Below the pieces are notes generated by a model. That model had not been told where the DNA came from. It ran no database searches and saw nothing but the letters and a program-made list of their open reading frames with translations. A program made the translations under genes and the position numbers. A DNA stretch of 64,000 bases, from contig OZ234500.1 of assembly GCA_965153455.1 (NCBI GenBank), positions 10,292,001-10,356,000 on the forward strand, read 5' to 3'. This document shows positions 1 to 11,662 of the stretch, in pieces (within the stretch, counting starts at the first letter, position 1; each line of letters begins with the position of its first letter). This DNA is from Sphagnum compactum. Lineage: Eukaryota; Bryophyta; Sphagnopsida; Sphagnales.

Positions 1-722
1 TTATTTTTTCTTATTTTCTACTCTTTATTTGGTCTCTTCTTTTTTGTAATTTTTTTTCTTTTAAAATGATTTTACTGTATTTCCCTTTCCTTGTTTCATT
101 TGTTTCCATTCCTTTTTTATAGTTTTTGTGTTTTACTTTTTTGTTTATGTTTGTTTCATGTTTTAATTTTTTCTATTCTTATTTTGTCTATCTTTTTTTT
201 TCTTCTATTTTTATGCGTTTATTTATTTATTTAGTTTCTATTTTCTTTTCCCAAAAAAATCTAGTTTTTCTAATATGTTTTATAATAAAAATAATTTAAA
301 AAAACTTTTTTATTTTTGTTGATTAGATGCAGGTTTGAAGTTTGGAAAAAGAAGACAAACCTCATTTTTTTTTCAAGTATGGTTTTTTTTCTCTTTCTTT
401 AGCTCTCTGTTTTGTTTCTTATTTTTTGTCATCTATTTTTTAATTTTCTTTTAAGATTATTTTACTGTATTTCCCTTTTTTGTTTCATGTTTAAGTGTTT
501 ACAAAAAGTTTCTAATTGTTAAAGTGTTTTTCTGTTTTTATTTTTTTCTAGTTTTTTTCCCTTTTAAAAATATATATTTGTTCTGTTTGGATGGATGACG
601 GGACGGATGACGGGATGGATGACGGACGGATGGATGGAAAGCTTCATTTCATCCCGACGTCTGGATGGAAGGCTTCATTTCATCCCGAAGCTTCACGACC
701 ACGATGTCCTTTACTATATAGA
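1..722 (-). mobile_element. Helitron-like non-autonomous element, 3' part outside window
   Basis: Read on the minus strand, this T-rich stretch starts at 722 with TTCTATATAGTAAAGGA, the same 5' terminus as the complete element at 29609-30526, and matches that element along its whole visible length in opposite orientation (for example the run around 560-640 and the AAATACAGTAAAAT motif near 75 and 455). The 3' hairpin and CTAG end lie beyond base 1. It carries a short internal duplication near its 5' end (the GGGATGAAATGAAG motif occurs at about 645-660 and again at 675-690) that the other copy lacks. No Rep/helicase coding sequence is visible. Short forward reading frames across 591-837 are part of this repeat, not genes. 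Confidence 0.75.
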
Positions 723-1440
723 ATTTCACTTGAGATCCAAAATCATAGGCAGCAGTGCAAAGAAAAACCTTTTGCAGATCCTAAGTTTTAGGCCCCCTTT
801 ACATTCTGGTGAAGGGCTGAGACCATGGAAATACTGAGAGCACTCCAAACACATCCAAAGGCCATATTTACAATGGAAATTCAGAAACCATTTAGGTGTT
901 AGCCCTGGTTGTAATGTAAAGTGAAAAAAGACTTTGCAGAGGTACTTTAACATGATAGAGTCATATTGTAGAGACATATTAATTAGTTGTGAGAAGCTGC
1001 AAAGTTTTTTTTTTGTAAATTTGTTAATGTGATGGGCATCTTTGTTTGGCCCATTAAAACAATAAATAAATCAAGCTCTAGACAGTTCCAAAATAAATAT
1101 GTTCTAACCTCCTCCTTTGGGTTGTATATAGAGGTTTTCAATATGGGATAAAGTGAGGAGCTATTGGGAACATCTTGAGAACTCAGCGGGAACTTGATAG
1201 GATCACAATAGGAACCACAAAAGTCCAGCACCCCCACCTTCCCCGAAAGAAAAAAACCTTGGCCCCTAGTGCATGTTGCCTCACCTTTTTGGCTGCAAGA
1301 ATTCTTATTGCATACTTATGTTTTTTTGTCATTTTGCCCCTAGGTCAATGGCATGGCAGAATTAATATGGGTGAATATTATAATCAACTTAGAAAAACAG
1401 TACCATTTTAGACCAATCATGGTTTTTTGTGCTCGTGACT
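723..1440. other. Intergenic, nothing recognised
   Basis: Only short unconvincing open frames; no similarity to a known protein or RNA was seen. Confidence 0.5.
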
Positions 1441-1457
1441 TAATGGACTTTGTGCGC

Positions 1458-1503
1458 TAGGCCCACCTCAAGTGGGTGCGCTTAGCAGATTTGAGGTGGG
1501 TCT
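1458..1503. repeat. Inverted repeat / hairpin
   Basis: Arms CCCACCTCAA and TTGAGGTGGG are perfectly complementary and separated by about 20 bases, with partial pairing extended outward (TAGG/TCTA). It lies in the upstream region of the LEA_2 gene. It may be a small foldback transposon relic; a regulatory role is not shown. Confidence 0.55.
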
Positions 1504-1612
1504 AGCTCCAAGCTTGTTAGGTCATGAAAACCATAAGTTGTCATTTAGGATTTCATGTCAAAATTTCATCCACCTCCATTTTCTTCGCCAGGTAAAAGCC
1601 CTGTGGCATGAA

Positions 1613-1653
1613 GGGGCATTCCAAAAATAACCAGCTTATTTTGGGAGTGCCCC
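1613..1653. repeat. Foldback hairpin, GGGGCATTCC family
   Basis: GGGGCATTCCAAAAATAA pairs with TTATTTTGGGAGTGCCCC across a 5-base loop, about 16 of 18 positions complementary. A related hairpin with the same core (CATTCCCAAAATAT / ATATTTTGAGAAT) lies at 29376-29437, so this is probably a dispersed foldback family. Confidence 0.6.
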
Positions 1654-1968
1654 CGCCGCCCTGGGACTTATTGGACGAACCATGACTGGGCGAGGTCTTA
1701 GAGCACCTCTTTTGCTACCTAGTCCATAGCGAGAGCGCGACGTGTAGTTTAGTTCAACACGTCTATTCGGCAGCGACTAACTGAAGGACGATGCGCTGGA
1801 CGACGCGCACGCGGTTTCTGATTCTTCGACATTCCAAGAGCGTGCCTTCGCCTCTAAACCGGTGGGTGGAATACGCTGCCCATACGCGTTTACAGCTTAA
1901 TATATCAACAATCCAACGACCGATTCTCACAATAAATTTCTTGCTCCCTTGCTCTCTCTTGCGCCCTT

Positions 1969-1985
1969 CTCTCTCTCTCTCTCTT
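1969..1985 (+). promoter_or_regulatory. CT-microsatellite in the leader of the LEA_2 gene
   Basis: A (CT)n run about 300 bp before the start codon at 2288. Pyrimidine-rich tracts are common around plant core promoters and 5' leaders. No clear TATA box was identified, so the transcription start is not placed. Confidence 0.35.
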
Positions 1986-2287
1986 CACTTCCAGTTCATA
2001 TCGTTACAGCTTCTCAATCTACTATCGAAAAGCTTCCGGCCATTGGATCTGGTGCAAATATACCATCCATTGTTAGGCCTCGATTTTCCCCTGTTTGTTT
2101 CTTTCTGTATACAGCTTTGGAGTTCTTCAGTGGAAGTAGAGTTGTGTTCTAGACGGTTTTGACGGTTTTTTTTTTCTTTACTTGTTGGGAACCTTTTATT
2201 CACTTCAAGACAATTCTAGGTCGAGGGTCATTTGATCGTTCTCTCTCCGAAAGCTGGAGAATAATCAAAACCTTGTAGGTCGCCATC

Positions 2288-3076
2288 ATGTCGTCTGTGA
2301 TCTATCCAGTGGCTCATGATGAAGGAAATATGCATTTCTCGTTTGTGACCAAAGTTTCCGGATCAGCGCCGCCCCTCCCTACACCCGCTACATATTCATC
2401 ACCAGCTGATCGTCGTAAACATCGTAGGTGCTGCTCCGGGACGCACAGATGCTGTGGAACAGGAGTTGGAGGAGTCTGTTGTTGTATTTTCTCATCTCTT
2501 TGTGCATTTTTAGTTGCATCTTTAGTGATCCTTGGCATAACTGCGTTAATTCTGTGGCTAGTTTTGCGGCCTCAAGCTCCTCACTACTCCGTCCAGCAAA
2601 TCCTGTTCCAAAAGTTCAGCGTCGATGCAGATCAGCAGGGATCAAACCAGCAGCAGGCCATGAGTGTCCTGAATGCCGACATTCAGTTGACCATCGAGGC
2701 CAACAACCCAAACAAGCACATCGGCATCCTTTACGATAGCATCACAACCAGTGCGAGTTATGACGGCAACGATTTAGGCAATGTTGTCATCCCTCCATTC
2801 TATCAAGGCCATCACAATATCACAGACGTGACATCGCAATTGAAGATTGTCAACTACCCACTTACGCAGACCGTCGCATCTTCGTTACGAACCGACATAG
2901 CCAACAACAGCGTTCCTTTCCGTGTCCGAACCAGCGTGAAGGCACGTGTCAAGATTGGATCGTACAAATCCTTCGCGTTCTGGGTCCATGTCACGTGCAA
3001 TTTGAGCTTCAGCCCTCCGACGTCCAGCAACCCTGACGGCGCAGTGATTAACAAGAGCTGCCAGCTTACAAGATGA
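2288..3076 (+). CDS. NDR1/HIN1-like (NHL) LEA_2-domain membrane protein
   Basis: Single-exon gene, 262 aa, the usual length for plant NHL/LEA_2 proteins. The order is typical: a Pro/Ser-rich cytosolic N-terminus (about 25-42), a basic and Cys-rich juxtamembrane stretch (about 41-66, with RRCC, HRCC and VCCC, possible palmitoylation sites), one hydrophobic segment (about 67-93), then a LEA_2 domain with the family signature NPN at 140-142 followed by K and a tyrosine at 149. The ectodomain has N-glycosylation sequons near N177, N206, N238 and N255, which fits a type II topology with the C-terminus outside. Family members act at the plasma membrane, some in pathogen response and stress or at plasmodesmata; which role this one has cannot be told. 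The start chosen is the first ATG of the open frame and is followed by a conventional N-terminus. Codon composition is more GC-rich than the flanks. The minus-strand and +2 frames over it are shadows. Confidence 0.9.
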   Translation: MSSVIYPVAHDEGNMHFSFVTKVSGSAPPLPTPATYSSPADRRKHRRCCSGTHRCCGTGVGGVCCCIFSSLCAFLVASLVILGITALILWLVLRPQAPHYSVQQILFQKFSVDADQQGSNQQQAMSVLNADIQLTIEANNPNKHIGILYDSITTSASYDGNDLGNVVIPPFYQGHHNITDVTSQLKIVNYPLTQTVASSLRTDIANNSVPFRVRTSVKARVKIGSYKSFAFWVHVTCNLSFSPPTSSNPDGAVINKSCQLTR

Positions 3077-3515
3077 GAAGACCCCAATTACGTCGCTATA
3101 AGCGCCGCAACAACTAGTGTAACTCACTTGTAGAACGAGAACAATTACTACTGTAACCGCACTGCTACTTGTGCTTGTGCTGTCGACGAATTCATGATCT
3201 TCATCTCAAAGCTGCTGCACGCTAGATAATTCGACTGTATGAGGTCCGTCAACCAACACTTACGACATGAGATGCTTACAAAACGTTGCAGAAAAGAGCG
3301 TTTCAAGTATTGGCAGCTAGTCTAATGTGCCATTCATGCTCATGAAGATGCACGATGGCCGGACCTGCTGATACTCTCATATCAGTAATTACGACCATTA
3401 GGTACTCATTCTTCTTTGCGTTTGCTGTTTTTGACCTAACTGAGACAACAATAGGTGATCTGATGATGATCAGGTACTAATATTCTTTTGTGGATCTATG
3501 CAATCGTGCTGCGCT

Positions 3516-3760
3516 GTAGATTGCAGCTTCAGCCAAGTTTGCTGCTCCATTTTTAGCAGCACATTGCTAGTAGAGCTGAGCTTTTTTGCTCATGTACTAC
3601 TTCTTCAATGGTCAGTCCAAGCTCAAAAATTATGGGTGGTCAAATTGCTAGATTGCAGCTTCAGCCAAGTTTGATGTTCCATTTTTAGTACACAGCGAGA
3701 GCTGTTGAGCTGAGCTTTTTACTCATGTAATTCTTCAATGGTCGGTACTCCAAGCTCTCA
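3516..3760. repeat. Imperfect tandem duplication, unit about 125-130 bp
   Basis: Two adjacent copies share GATTGCAGCTTCAGCCAAGT, then CCATTTTTAG, GAGCTGAGCTTTTT, CTCATGTA and TTCTTCAATGGTC in the same order, one from about 3520 and the other from about 3650. The copies differ by small indels. They sit downstream of the LEA_2 gene, probably beyond its 3' UTR. Confidence 0.75.
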
Positions 3761-6270
3761 GAATCATGTGTCCCTCCAATCAATGATCTAATTTTTTCAT
3801 TCCTTCATTTCTTTGAGTAAAATCCATTCACTCTCTTATTATGTTTGTAATTTGGTGCTTCAAGGTCTCCATCTTTGGTCTCCATAGCTATGGCTTCTCT
3901 GTACTCAGCAATTGCACTAGTTATAGAGGGGGCTAGTATATGTGTGTTGCTTTACTTCTGTAGTTTTCTTTTTTATGCTTTCCTTCCTTGTTTCTTTTGT
4001 TTCCTGGGGATGGGAAGAACTGTTCCTTTTCCTCTCTTGGATGACTTGTGTGGTCCACAGCTTCCCAAAGGAATCTGAGGGAAAGTTGTTATGACATTTT
4101 ATAAACAAACAGCTCCTTGTGTAATGACTCTGCCCTTGATGGCAGGTTCAAACTTTGAACTAAAAAATTTCCCTTACTGGATATACAACTTCTCATTTTG
4201 ATGCAGGCTTCTTCTATGGAACATGCCCATCCGTCATATGCAAGTTATACTCCAGATGTCACTCACATCTTGGATCAAGTTCTTGAAGCCAAAAACATTT
4301 ATGCCCAAATCTTATACCAATGCCTAGTCTCTTCTGTATGAGCAAAGTTTGATCTTGGGCATAGAGTGATCACCAGTGTGGAAGCTCTAGGTATACAACA
4401 AAATTTTAGCACCCACATATGACTACTGATGAACCAAGAACACACATCTCTGTATACAAATTGGTATCCTAAAATATGAAGAACCAAAACCAAGAATTTC
4501 ACATAATCAGTGTGTGCCACTGGAAATGCCTGCATCCAGTGTAAACCAATGAGTCTGACAATTGGGTGGTAATTGGATTAAAATTCTAGTGGCATCAGAT
4601 TGCTGAGAACAAGCAGCTCAATGTGTAATGACTCCTTCCTTTATGGAATGTTCATATTAAAATCATGAGAGATGATAAAACAAAACTGGGTAACTTGGTT
4701 AGCTAATTCAAGAGCAAATTGAATTCTATAGAGATCAATTATACAAATGCAAAGTCTCTTGACTCTGGGAAAAGGCCACCAAAGTAAAACTGATGCAGAG
4801 TAGATTCAAACCGACTTTACAAATAACTTATCTATATATATATATAATTTTCATGTTAATACATGGGTCAAGATCAAGAATGTAATGATACATTCTTGAC
4901 CCTAGACTTTGTGGAAACACAGTAAAAGGAGTCACTTGGTTCAAGGCTAGAGTACTTTCTTTTTACAAAGCACTCACATAGCTTCATGTCCTAAACAAAT
5001 TTTCCCAAAATTAAATGGGTTTTTTGGGTGAAATTTTGCCACTTGGTAAAACAAAAATTTAAAAAACTACAACTTCTTCAAAAGACTTTTCGGGGGAAAA
5101 AAACCAGAAAATTCACCAAATTTCAAGGGACACAACATTAAGATCACCATATTTAGACTATTGGTGCTTCGAAGTTGCTAGTATATAACAGGGTTTAAAA
5201 ATCTACTTCTCTCTCTATCTCTTGTAGCCAAATCTGGCTAAGGACCACCAATCCACCTACCTCAGAAAATTGAAAAAAAAACCCTGAAAGTAACCTTGAT
5301 CATTATTCAAGAAATAAGAAACATATTTTCAACTACCATTGACAACAAATATTAATTTCACAGTAATAAACATTTAAAAAGCCCCAACTTCATTAGCTTG
5401 TTCTGTAAATTTTTACATATTAAATACCCAAAAATGTTTCATGTCATCCCAAAGTAAACACACATTACACTTGACAAAAAAAGAATCTGAAAATTTCAAA
5501 TGATTTTTTTTAGTATGACATTTCCATTAAGTAAAATAATGATTCAATCTAAACTTGTCAGTATTTAGCATTAAATTATTTATTATTTTATATGTTTAAA
5601 CACACTTAAATTAATCAACTTGCACCTTTGTCACCCTTTGAATCTAAAACTTTGATTATGAGAATTTAAATTCATCTTTTTGGGATCTGTTATAATATTA
5701 GATAATAATCTACCATACTTTATATAAAACATAGGTTAAAGTTCCAAAGTTACTAAGGATTCCCATGAATTTATTTTTAGTTTCCATTTGATGCAAATTT
5801 TTCAAACACTTGAAGAATCTTTGCTTTTTATGTTTTTCAAATTAGCTTCAGATTTAACAATCGAAGGAAGGATATATGATTTAGTTGTAAAAACCTAATG
5901 GTGTGAAATAAATATGACTTTATGTGATCTGAGATTTGAATGTGAATTAGGAGAAAAATATTCATGAATGGTTGTTGATCAAAGACCTGTGCAAGATTAT
6001 GTGAAACATTTCCAATTTGTTGATTAAATTCACATCTTAATATGGCAATTGTAAAATAAGCAATGTATGGAATTAAGATTGCGGTAAGTATAGAATTAAA
6101 TAGTGTTTCTTGCAATGATTGAAAGCAAAATGGAATCTATATGTATATTTAGTTTTTTCAAGTCCCTTTTTATTGTTGAAATGAAAGATGCACTTATATA
6201 AAGATAATCATCTATTTATTTTATTTACATTTTTACTAAAAATAAAAGAAAGATAATAGTTCAAAAATAC
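3761..6270. other. AT-rich intergenic, no gene seen
   Basis: No recognisable coding sequence or RNA gene. A short (TA)n tract lies near 4832-4845. The short open frames here show no protein-family features. Confidence 0.5.
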
Positions 6271-6425
6271 CAACATGGGATACATAAACTATTGTATTCA
6301 CAATTTGTTTCATGTAAAACTTATCAACATTTTTGATACTAATAAAAACAATGAATTTTTAAAATATGTTTGTGATAGACAACTCCCAATTATAACTCAT
6401 ACCATCATCATCCACTGGCACACTT

Positions 6426-6713
6426 ATGGTATATTCACACTTAAGCAACCAACTAAGCAAGAACCAACTAGCTCTTGTCATTAACTTCAATGATAGACAT
6501 ACAACACTTGCAATAGGCAACACCAAAATTAAAAGTAAGCGTAATAATGTTTTCTTTCCAATCATTGAATCAACAAACAAAAATAGTAAAACATTACTAG
6601 AAATAATGGACAAGACCACCATTTTACAACTTGAAATTGAAAAGTGCCACTCAAAAATGCAAGACAACAACTTCAAGGAGCAATTGAGCTACTTCAAATC
6701 CAAAGATACATGA
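6426..6713 (+). pseudogene. Possible remnant of a Harbinger Myb/SANT-like ORF, C-terminal part
   Basis: A 95-aa frame ends in a charged helical segment (QLEIEKCHSKMQ, then FKEQLSYFKSKD) that resembles the C-terminal tail of the plant Myb/SANT-like proteins encoded beside PIF/Harbinger transposases. No Myb/SANT domain is intact upstream. It lies on the strand opposite the transposase remnant at 7250-8120 and converges with it, an arrangement found in two-ORF Harbinger elements. The link is inference from a short stretch, so confidence is low. Confidence 0.3.
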
Positions 6714-7249
6714 AAGTACACAGAATGAGCAAATGCATGGTACATGTGTTATCCAATCTTAGCACTATTATGTGTCATGTGTTTATCAAAGACCAAGCAA
6801 TGATGCCACCAAATAATGCACATGATTTTTCAATAGATTTAGAAGATGACTTACTAAAGAATGTTGAGTGTTCAACAATGACTGCAAGAATGCAACAATT
6901 GATACCAATTTACAAGAGGTAGCTCAGTTAATTTCCATTGATTTCTAATTGATCGGATGCATTGTAGACATAATAGGCATTAAGAATTTTGAGAACAATG
7001 TCAACAAGTTACAACAATTCAAAGCACGACACATTTATAATTCTACACTCGTCTATGATTTCCTAGGTACTATTTTATTGCAATGTGTTGGTTGATCCTA
7101 GAAATCTTGCCCCCTTACAATGCAGGCTCAACATTAGGTTCATTCACCTCATCACCTTGTACCCCTTAATCTCTCCTCCTCACACCTTCTCTATTAATAT
7201 CTTTTGCTTCCAATTGGAACATCAATTCATCAATGTCAATATCTTTGCC

Positions 7250-8120
7250 ACTCAAAATCATGTTATGGAGCATGCAACACAAACAACCACATCTAGAAGG
7301 AATAGGACATTCAAGTTTGATTTGATCAACAATTCCTTGAAGATTTTCTTTAGTATACTGAAATTGTTTTCAACTACAACTCTTGCATGAGACAATTGTT
7401 TATTGTACAATCTTGTAGCGTAGAATGTTAGATTCCAATTTGTTTGTGAGGTACCATCAACCATGGTAACAACGGGTATCCCTTCTCCCCAATTATGTAG
7501 GGTTTGATGCCATGATGCAAATTTTGTTCATGGAAAGATCTCCCAATGTAGCCTTTTGGAAAATTGAAAACAAACGCAACACTATTGCATCGTTCATTGA
7601 ACCGGGCATGGCAACAAAAATGTCCAAACTATTTCTTATGATCAACAATTACTTGTAATTGCATAGAATATGCTTTGGATTTGAAGGAATAATAATCACC
7701 TACAAAAAAGACCTTCAGCTTTTGAATATGAATCTACGCAACATCAATTGCCCCTTGGATACCTAGCAAGCCTGATAGCTCATTGAAGCCCTCCATCACT
7801 TACAACAAATTATTTCCTTCAGCCCATCGAACTTGGTTATTGAAAATTTGTTCATGGCATGTATAAATTCGTGCAATACCAAATGAAATGTGGACTTTCC
7901 AATTGTGAGAGTTCACTACATTGCAAATATTCAGCTGCATGTGCAAGCTTGTATAATGATCATGCCACCCTAATGCTCACTAGAACAACACATCTGTATT
8001 TGGTATCTGTCTTCTCCATCTTGTGCTTTAATTTCTTTATTCATTACTTCACAAAAGACCTATTAACTCGAAAATGTTCAATCCATCACTTATCGTCATA
8101 CTGAGTCATAAAAATTTGAG
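7250..8120 (-). mobile_element. Decayed PIF/Harbinger DDE transposase
   Basis: Read right to left in shifting frames with several stops, the minus strand gives successive PIF/Harbinger nuclease landmarks. First comes a stretch with VNRSFVK followed by DTKYRCVV and SLYKLAHAAEYLQCSEL (8100-7900), like the N-terminal helical part. Next is GAIDVA and DYYSFKSKAYSMQLQVIVDH (7770-7640), like the GxIDxxHI and second-Asp regions of DDE_Tnp_4. Last is YNKQLSHARVVVENNF (7410-7350), like the motif around the catalytic Glu. The matching family protein is roughly 350-450 aa; this copy is broken by stops and frameshifts and is not functional. Terminal inverted repeats were not located. Confidence 0.75.
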
Positions 8121-8539
8121 AAAACCAAATTGTTGGCCTAACCTTCACCTAGTCCTTTAGATTTTGACTCAAAAGCAAATCGACAACACAAAATAATCTA
8201 TAACTATGTAGAATCAATGTGTTCATCCTTTCAAGCATAAGTCTATCAATTTTTATGTCATAAAAATAAAAAGCAAGACTCCATCTCACTTGTAGATTCA
8301 AATGTAGATTTTGTATGCACATGATGGCCCAAGTTTAACAAGTCTTGAACTTGGATTACAAGCTAAAAACATTGAGCAAGAAGAACAATATTTAGTGGTT
8401 TCATGAAGTTTGATTTGACATTGTAAACATAAATTGAAAGTCAAGAGGAAAATGCAACTTCAATTTCAAAGAACAAAGGAAACAAAGGAAATAAAAGAAC
8501 ACACAAAACCAAGAGGCCAAGGTGTTGCAACAAAACATG

Positions 8540-8690
8540 ACTTGAAGTGGAAGTTCATCGCAAAGAACTAAAAGGTTGAGATGTTGTAATAAAAGGCAGC
8601 TTGGAGAGGAAGTTCATTGTAAAAAAAGCAAGATTCCTAAATGCTGCAACAAAAGGTGGCTTGAAGAGGAAGCTCATTTCACATAAAAGA
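8540..8690. repeat. Three degenerate tandem units of about 58 bp
   Basis: The phrase (GCTTGAAGAGGAAGCTCATT and variants, preceded by GTTGCAACAAAA-like sequence) occurs three times at about 58-bp spacing. The 63-aa open frame at 8601-8792 runs through the last two units and is probably not a gene. Confidence 0.45.
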
Positions 8691-9169
8691 AAGACCTGGA
8701 CATACAAAGAACAAAAGGAACTTCAAGCTCTCCTTGCAATGATCAACAAAAGTTATGTCAACACTTCATTTTTTCACGGTGATATGTTATGATGATGAGA
8801 TGACATTGTGAGCAACGATAGTCCACTATCAACAATCGACTTTTCATAATTCCATGTCAGAACAACAGTTCGTTCAAATTAACAATCATGGGTGAGGTAA
8901 GTTAAATTATTTCGTGTGTCAACGTGAACTCGGGCATATCGAAGCTCTAACAAGTATCTCCAAACATGAATCAACTGATAAGCTGGATATCCTATCCTTA
9001 GGTGTGAAGTGACCTTTATATGCCTTTGGACCATGGAAAATGTTAAACACCCACATTGAACTTTGTGGGGACGTTAGAAAAAAGGTGCATAGTTTTACCA
9101 TAAGGTTTAATTAAAAACTTAAAAAATCAAAAATAAATAATCTAATGTAATTGGTTCAAGCAGCAAGAA

Positions 9170-9470
9170 GTAGAAGGCTAATAACTAAAGCCAAGTTTAA
9201 AGTAGGAATCAAGGCCAATATTCAATTCAACTCAAATCAAGCATTCCTATTGTTGCAAAAGTTAAAATCAATCCCAAGGGCTTTACACTAGGAGTCAAGG
9301 TTGTAATAAATAAATAAAAATCAATCTAGCCCAAGTTACTAATAAATGTTGAACTTTATGGCCTTGTATTTGGCGCAAAGCTGAAAAGGACACCATCTAA
9401 TTTGGGAAGCCAATTTGCAAATTTTGGGGCCAATGTTCGAGTGTAACCAAAAAGAAGAGAAGAAAAACTC
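9170..9470 (+). mobile_element. Old copy of the Tourist-like repeat found at 47511
   Basis: The middle of this stretch matches 47511-47740 in the same orientation: GCATTCCTATT, GGGCTTTACACTAGGAGTCA, TGAACTTTATGGCCTTGTAT and GGGAAGCCAATTTG occur in the same order. The terminal repeats are degraded beyond confident placement. No coding capacity. Confidence 0.65.
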
Positions 9471-10990
9471 TTATATAGAGAAAGTGCACACCATAAGTAC
9501 TAATCGCTAGGATAGCAAATGTTAATAATTCCAACTATACACATCATAGAAATGTCATGCACAAAAACAATAATGTCTTATTCTTATGCAAATTTGAGAG
9601 AATAATTTCAAAAGTTTAGTATGTTAATTCCCAAATGGCACAATCTTGATGTTTGGTTCTATTTTTCTATAATTGAAATTGTTTAAGGATTTTTTAGTAA
9701 GATCATTCAAAGACATGTTAATGCTTAAATCTATGGAGGTATAGCCTAAGGTCAAACTTCTCAATGTTCATTTAGTCCACTTGAGCTGCTAACCCATCCC
9801 TAGTCATGCAATGATGCCAAAAAACACCCCAATTCCCCAATTGAAATACTTCTCCATTCAAATCCCTAAATCTTATGTGTAAACTTATATGCAAATGATA
9901 TTCACTAGGTTTGTCTAGCTAAAACAACTCAAAGTATGGCAGATGTGTTTGTGCAGACTAAGGAGATAAATGCATCTTTATGAACTTCCCAAATCTATTT
10001 CTCTTTTCACCATTATGTCCAACTTCAAGGATACTTCAACTAAGGTTTCTAATGCTCACTTAAACACTCGGCCCATCATATGGATTGAAGAAAATCCAAC
10101 AAGTTTTCTTTCACTCACGCATATTAAATGCATCACCGCTATATGTCCATTTAACTATAGCTCAAACTTCCTCATTTTGTCATCACACCTTGGCATCAAC
10201 CATTCATAAAGAACATTGCTACCTATATTACATCCTTGCCACAGAGTAATCACCGACACAACGAAAACAATTTCAACAAATATCAACAAAGACAAGACAC
10301 TTGCTATAGCACAAAACAAATTTTGTAGAAACACTTAGTTGCCTCAACCATTTCTCCTACTCTTTCTCACATGTTTTCTTGAAGTTGTTATGGCTATGGC
10401 TATATTGGAGAAATAGACACAGATGAAAATCTTTCCGTCGTCACTAATCCTACTTGTGGTGGTAGTCTTGAATCCCACTAGGAACTTGTAAAGCGTGTCA
10501 AACTTTTTATTCTACACAAAAGATCAGAAAATCAACTGCAATGGTGCAGAACATGAACATCAGAACATCAACTGCATGATGCCGAACATGAACCAATGCA
10601 GGGCACAAAAACATCAAGCCCCTTGAAGTTTGATGTGGGGAGTATAACGTCCTGCCTAACCATGGCGTAGTACGTTGTTTTTCATCTAGGTTTGTTGTTT
10701 TGCTTTTGAAGCATCGAGATCGTAGGGTTTAGTTTTGATGACAGTTTGTTTTGTTACCCGGTAGCTGGTTCGCATCGTGCACGGTGCAGGTTTTCGACTC
10801 CTAGGCAAGGCTTAGATGGGTTTGTGTGTGTGTATGTTCTTAGAGGGTGCTTACCATTGCCTTTGGAAGTCGATTTTGGGAAGTTCGTTTGGTCCATTTG
10901 CTAGGGTTTGAGCGACAAGGAGGATTTGTGATTAGGAAGGTCATTTGGAGAGAGGCAATTTCTTAGTATGGGATATCGTTAGAGGAAAAG
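9471..10990. other. Intergenic, no gene recognised
   Basis: Short frames only (for example 9970-10209) with no family features. A TGATGTGGGGAG motif at about 10631 resembles a retrotransposon boundary, but no partner repeat was found. Confidence 0.45.
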
Positions 10991-10999
10991 GGCCCTGCA

Positions 11000-11662
11000 G
11001 TGCTTGGCCAGAGTATAGAGACAGTAGGAGGTAGGGGAGGCCTGGAAGTTGATGCTTCCAAACTCATCTGTGACTCCTTACAAGGAACAAGCAGGTTGAC
11101 TGGCATCTTCTTGATGGTTCATCACATCGTGCAGAGGCCTACTTTTTTGGGACAGAACGGTATCTCTGAATACTCTAAAATAGTCCCTTGTGATAGTAGT
11201 TTCCTTGTCCCTGAGTGTTGGCTTGGACTTCTATGGGTGATATACTTGCAACAGGATTATCTGGTAAGAATAATAGATGGCAGGCACCAGTGGATGCACT
11301 TAAAAAGTCTTCTTCAACATACAATGGGTTCTTTCATTGAGGATGTGGTAGGTCAGGTGATATTGTTAGAGACATGGAGCAGTCAACTTAGTGCAGGCAA
11401 AGGAAGACTTGCATTTGCTTGCTGTGAGAGCAGAGGTCAGGGTTTGCCACATCGGCAATGGGTGCTGTTGACAGTGTTTGCTTGGTTGAGCTGGATCTTC
11501 ATCGTCTTCATGCAAGTGTTTCCTGGTGTTCAAGTGTGCCAGTCACCTTGCTCACTTTGTCTCTTTATTTGTTCAAGGACCACAAACATTTGCACGAACC
11601 AGCAGTTCTCCTTTGCTTCTTTTCCTCCATGCTGTGTCATTATGATTTTCTTAGATTGCTGA
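11000..11662 (+). CDS. Unrecognised open frame, 220 aa
   Basis: One of the longest open frames outside the recognised genes. The predicted product has no domain I recognise: residues about 150-220 are hydrophobic and Cys-rich (around WLSWIFIVF and CSLCLFICS), the rest is mixed. The composition resembles translated noncoding plant DNA more than a conserved protein, and no splice pattern or neighbour supports it. It could be a chance frame or a piece of a lineage-specific transcript. Confidence 0.15.
   Translation: MLGQSIETVGGRGGLEVDASKLICDSLQGTSRLTGIFLMVHHIVQRPTFLGQNGISEYSKIVPCDSSFLVPECWLGLLWVIYLQQDYLVRIIDGRHQWMHLKSLLQHTMGSFIEDVVGQVILLETWSSQLSAGKGRLAFACCESRGQGLPHRQWVLLTVFAWLSWIFIVFMQVFPGVQVCQSPCSLCLFICSRTTNICTNQQFSFASFPPCCVIMIFLDC

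Noticed and set aside
591-837. Two overlapping forward open frames with a repeated Asp/Gly/Met pattern
   Set aside because: They translate the GGATGGATGAC repeats at the Helitron 5' end; the second copy of the element shows the same DNA without a conserved frame.
1791-2162. 123-aa forward frame just before the LEA_2 gene
   Set aside because: Lies in the CT-rich leader, has no domain, and is low in complexity; could be part of the 5' UTR but is not supported as a protein.
10620-10700. TGATGTGGGGAG as the start of a retrotransposon LTR
   Set aside because: No second LTR, primer-binding site or gag/pol sequence was found nearby.
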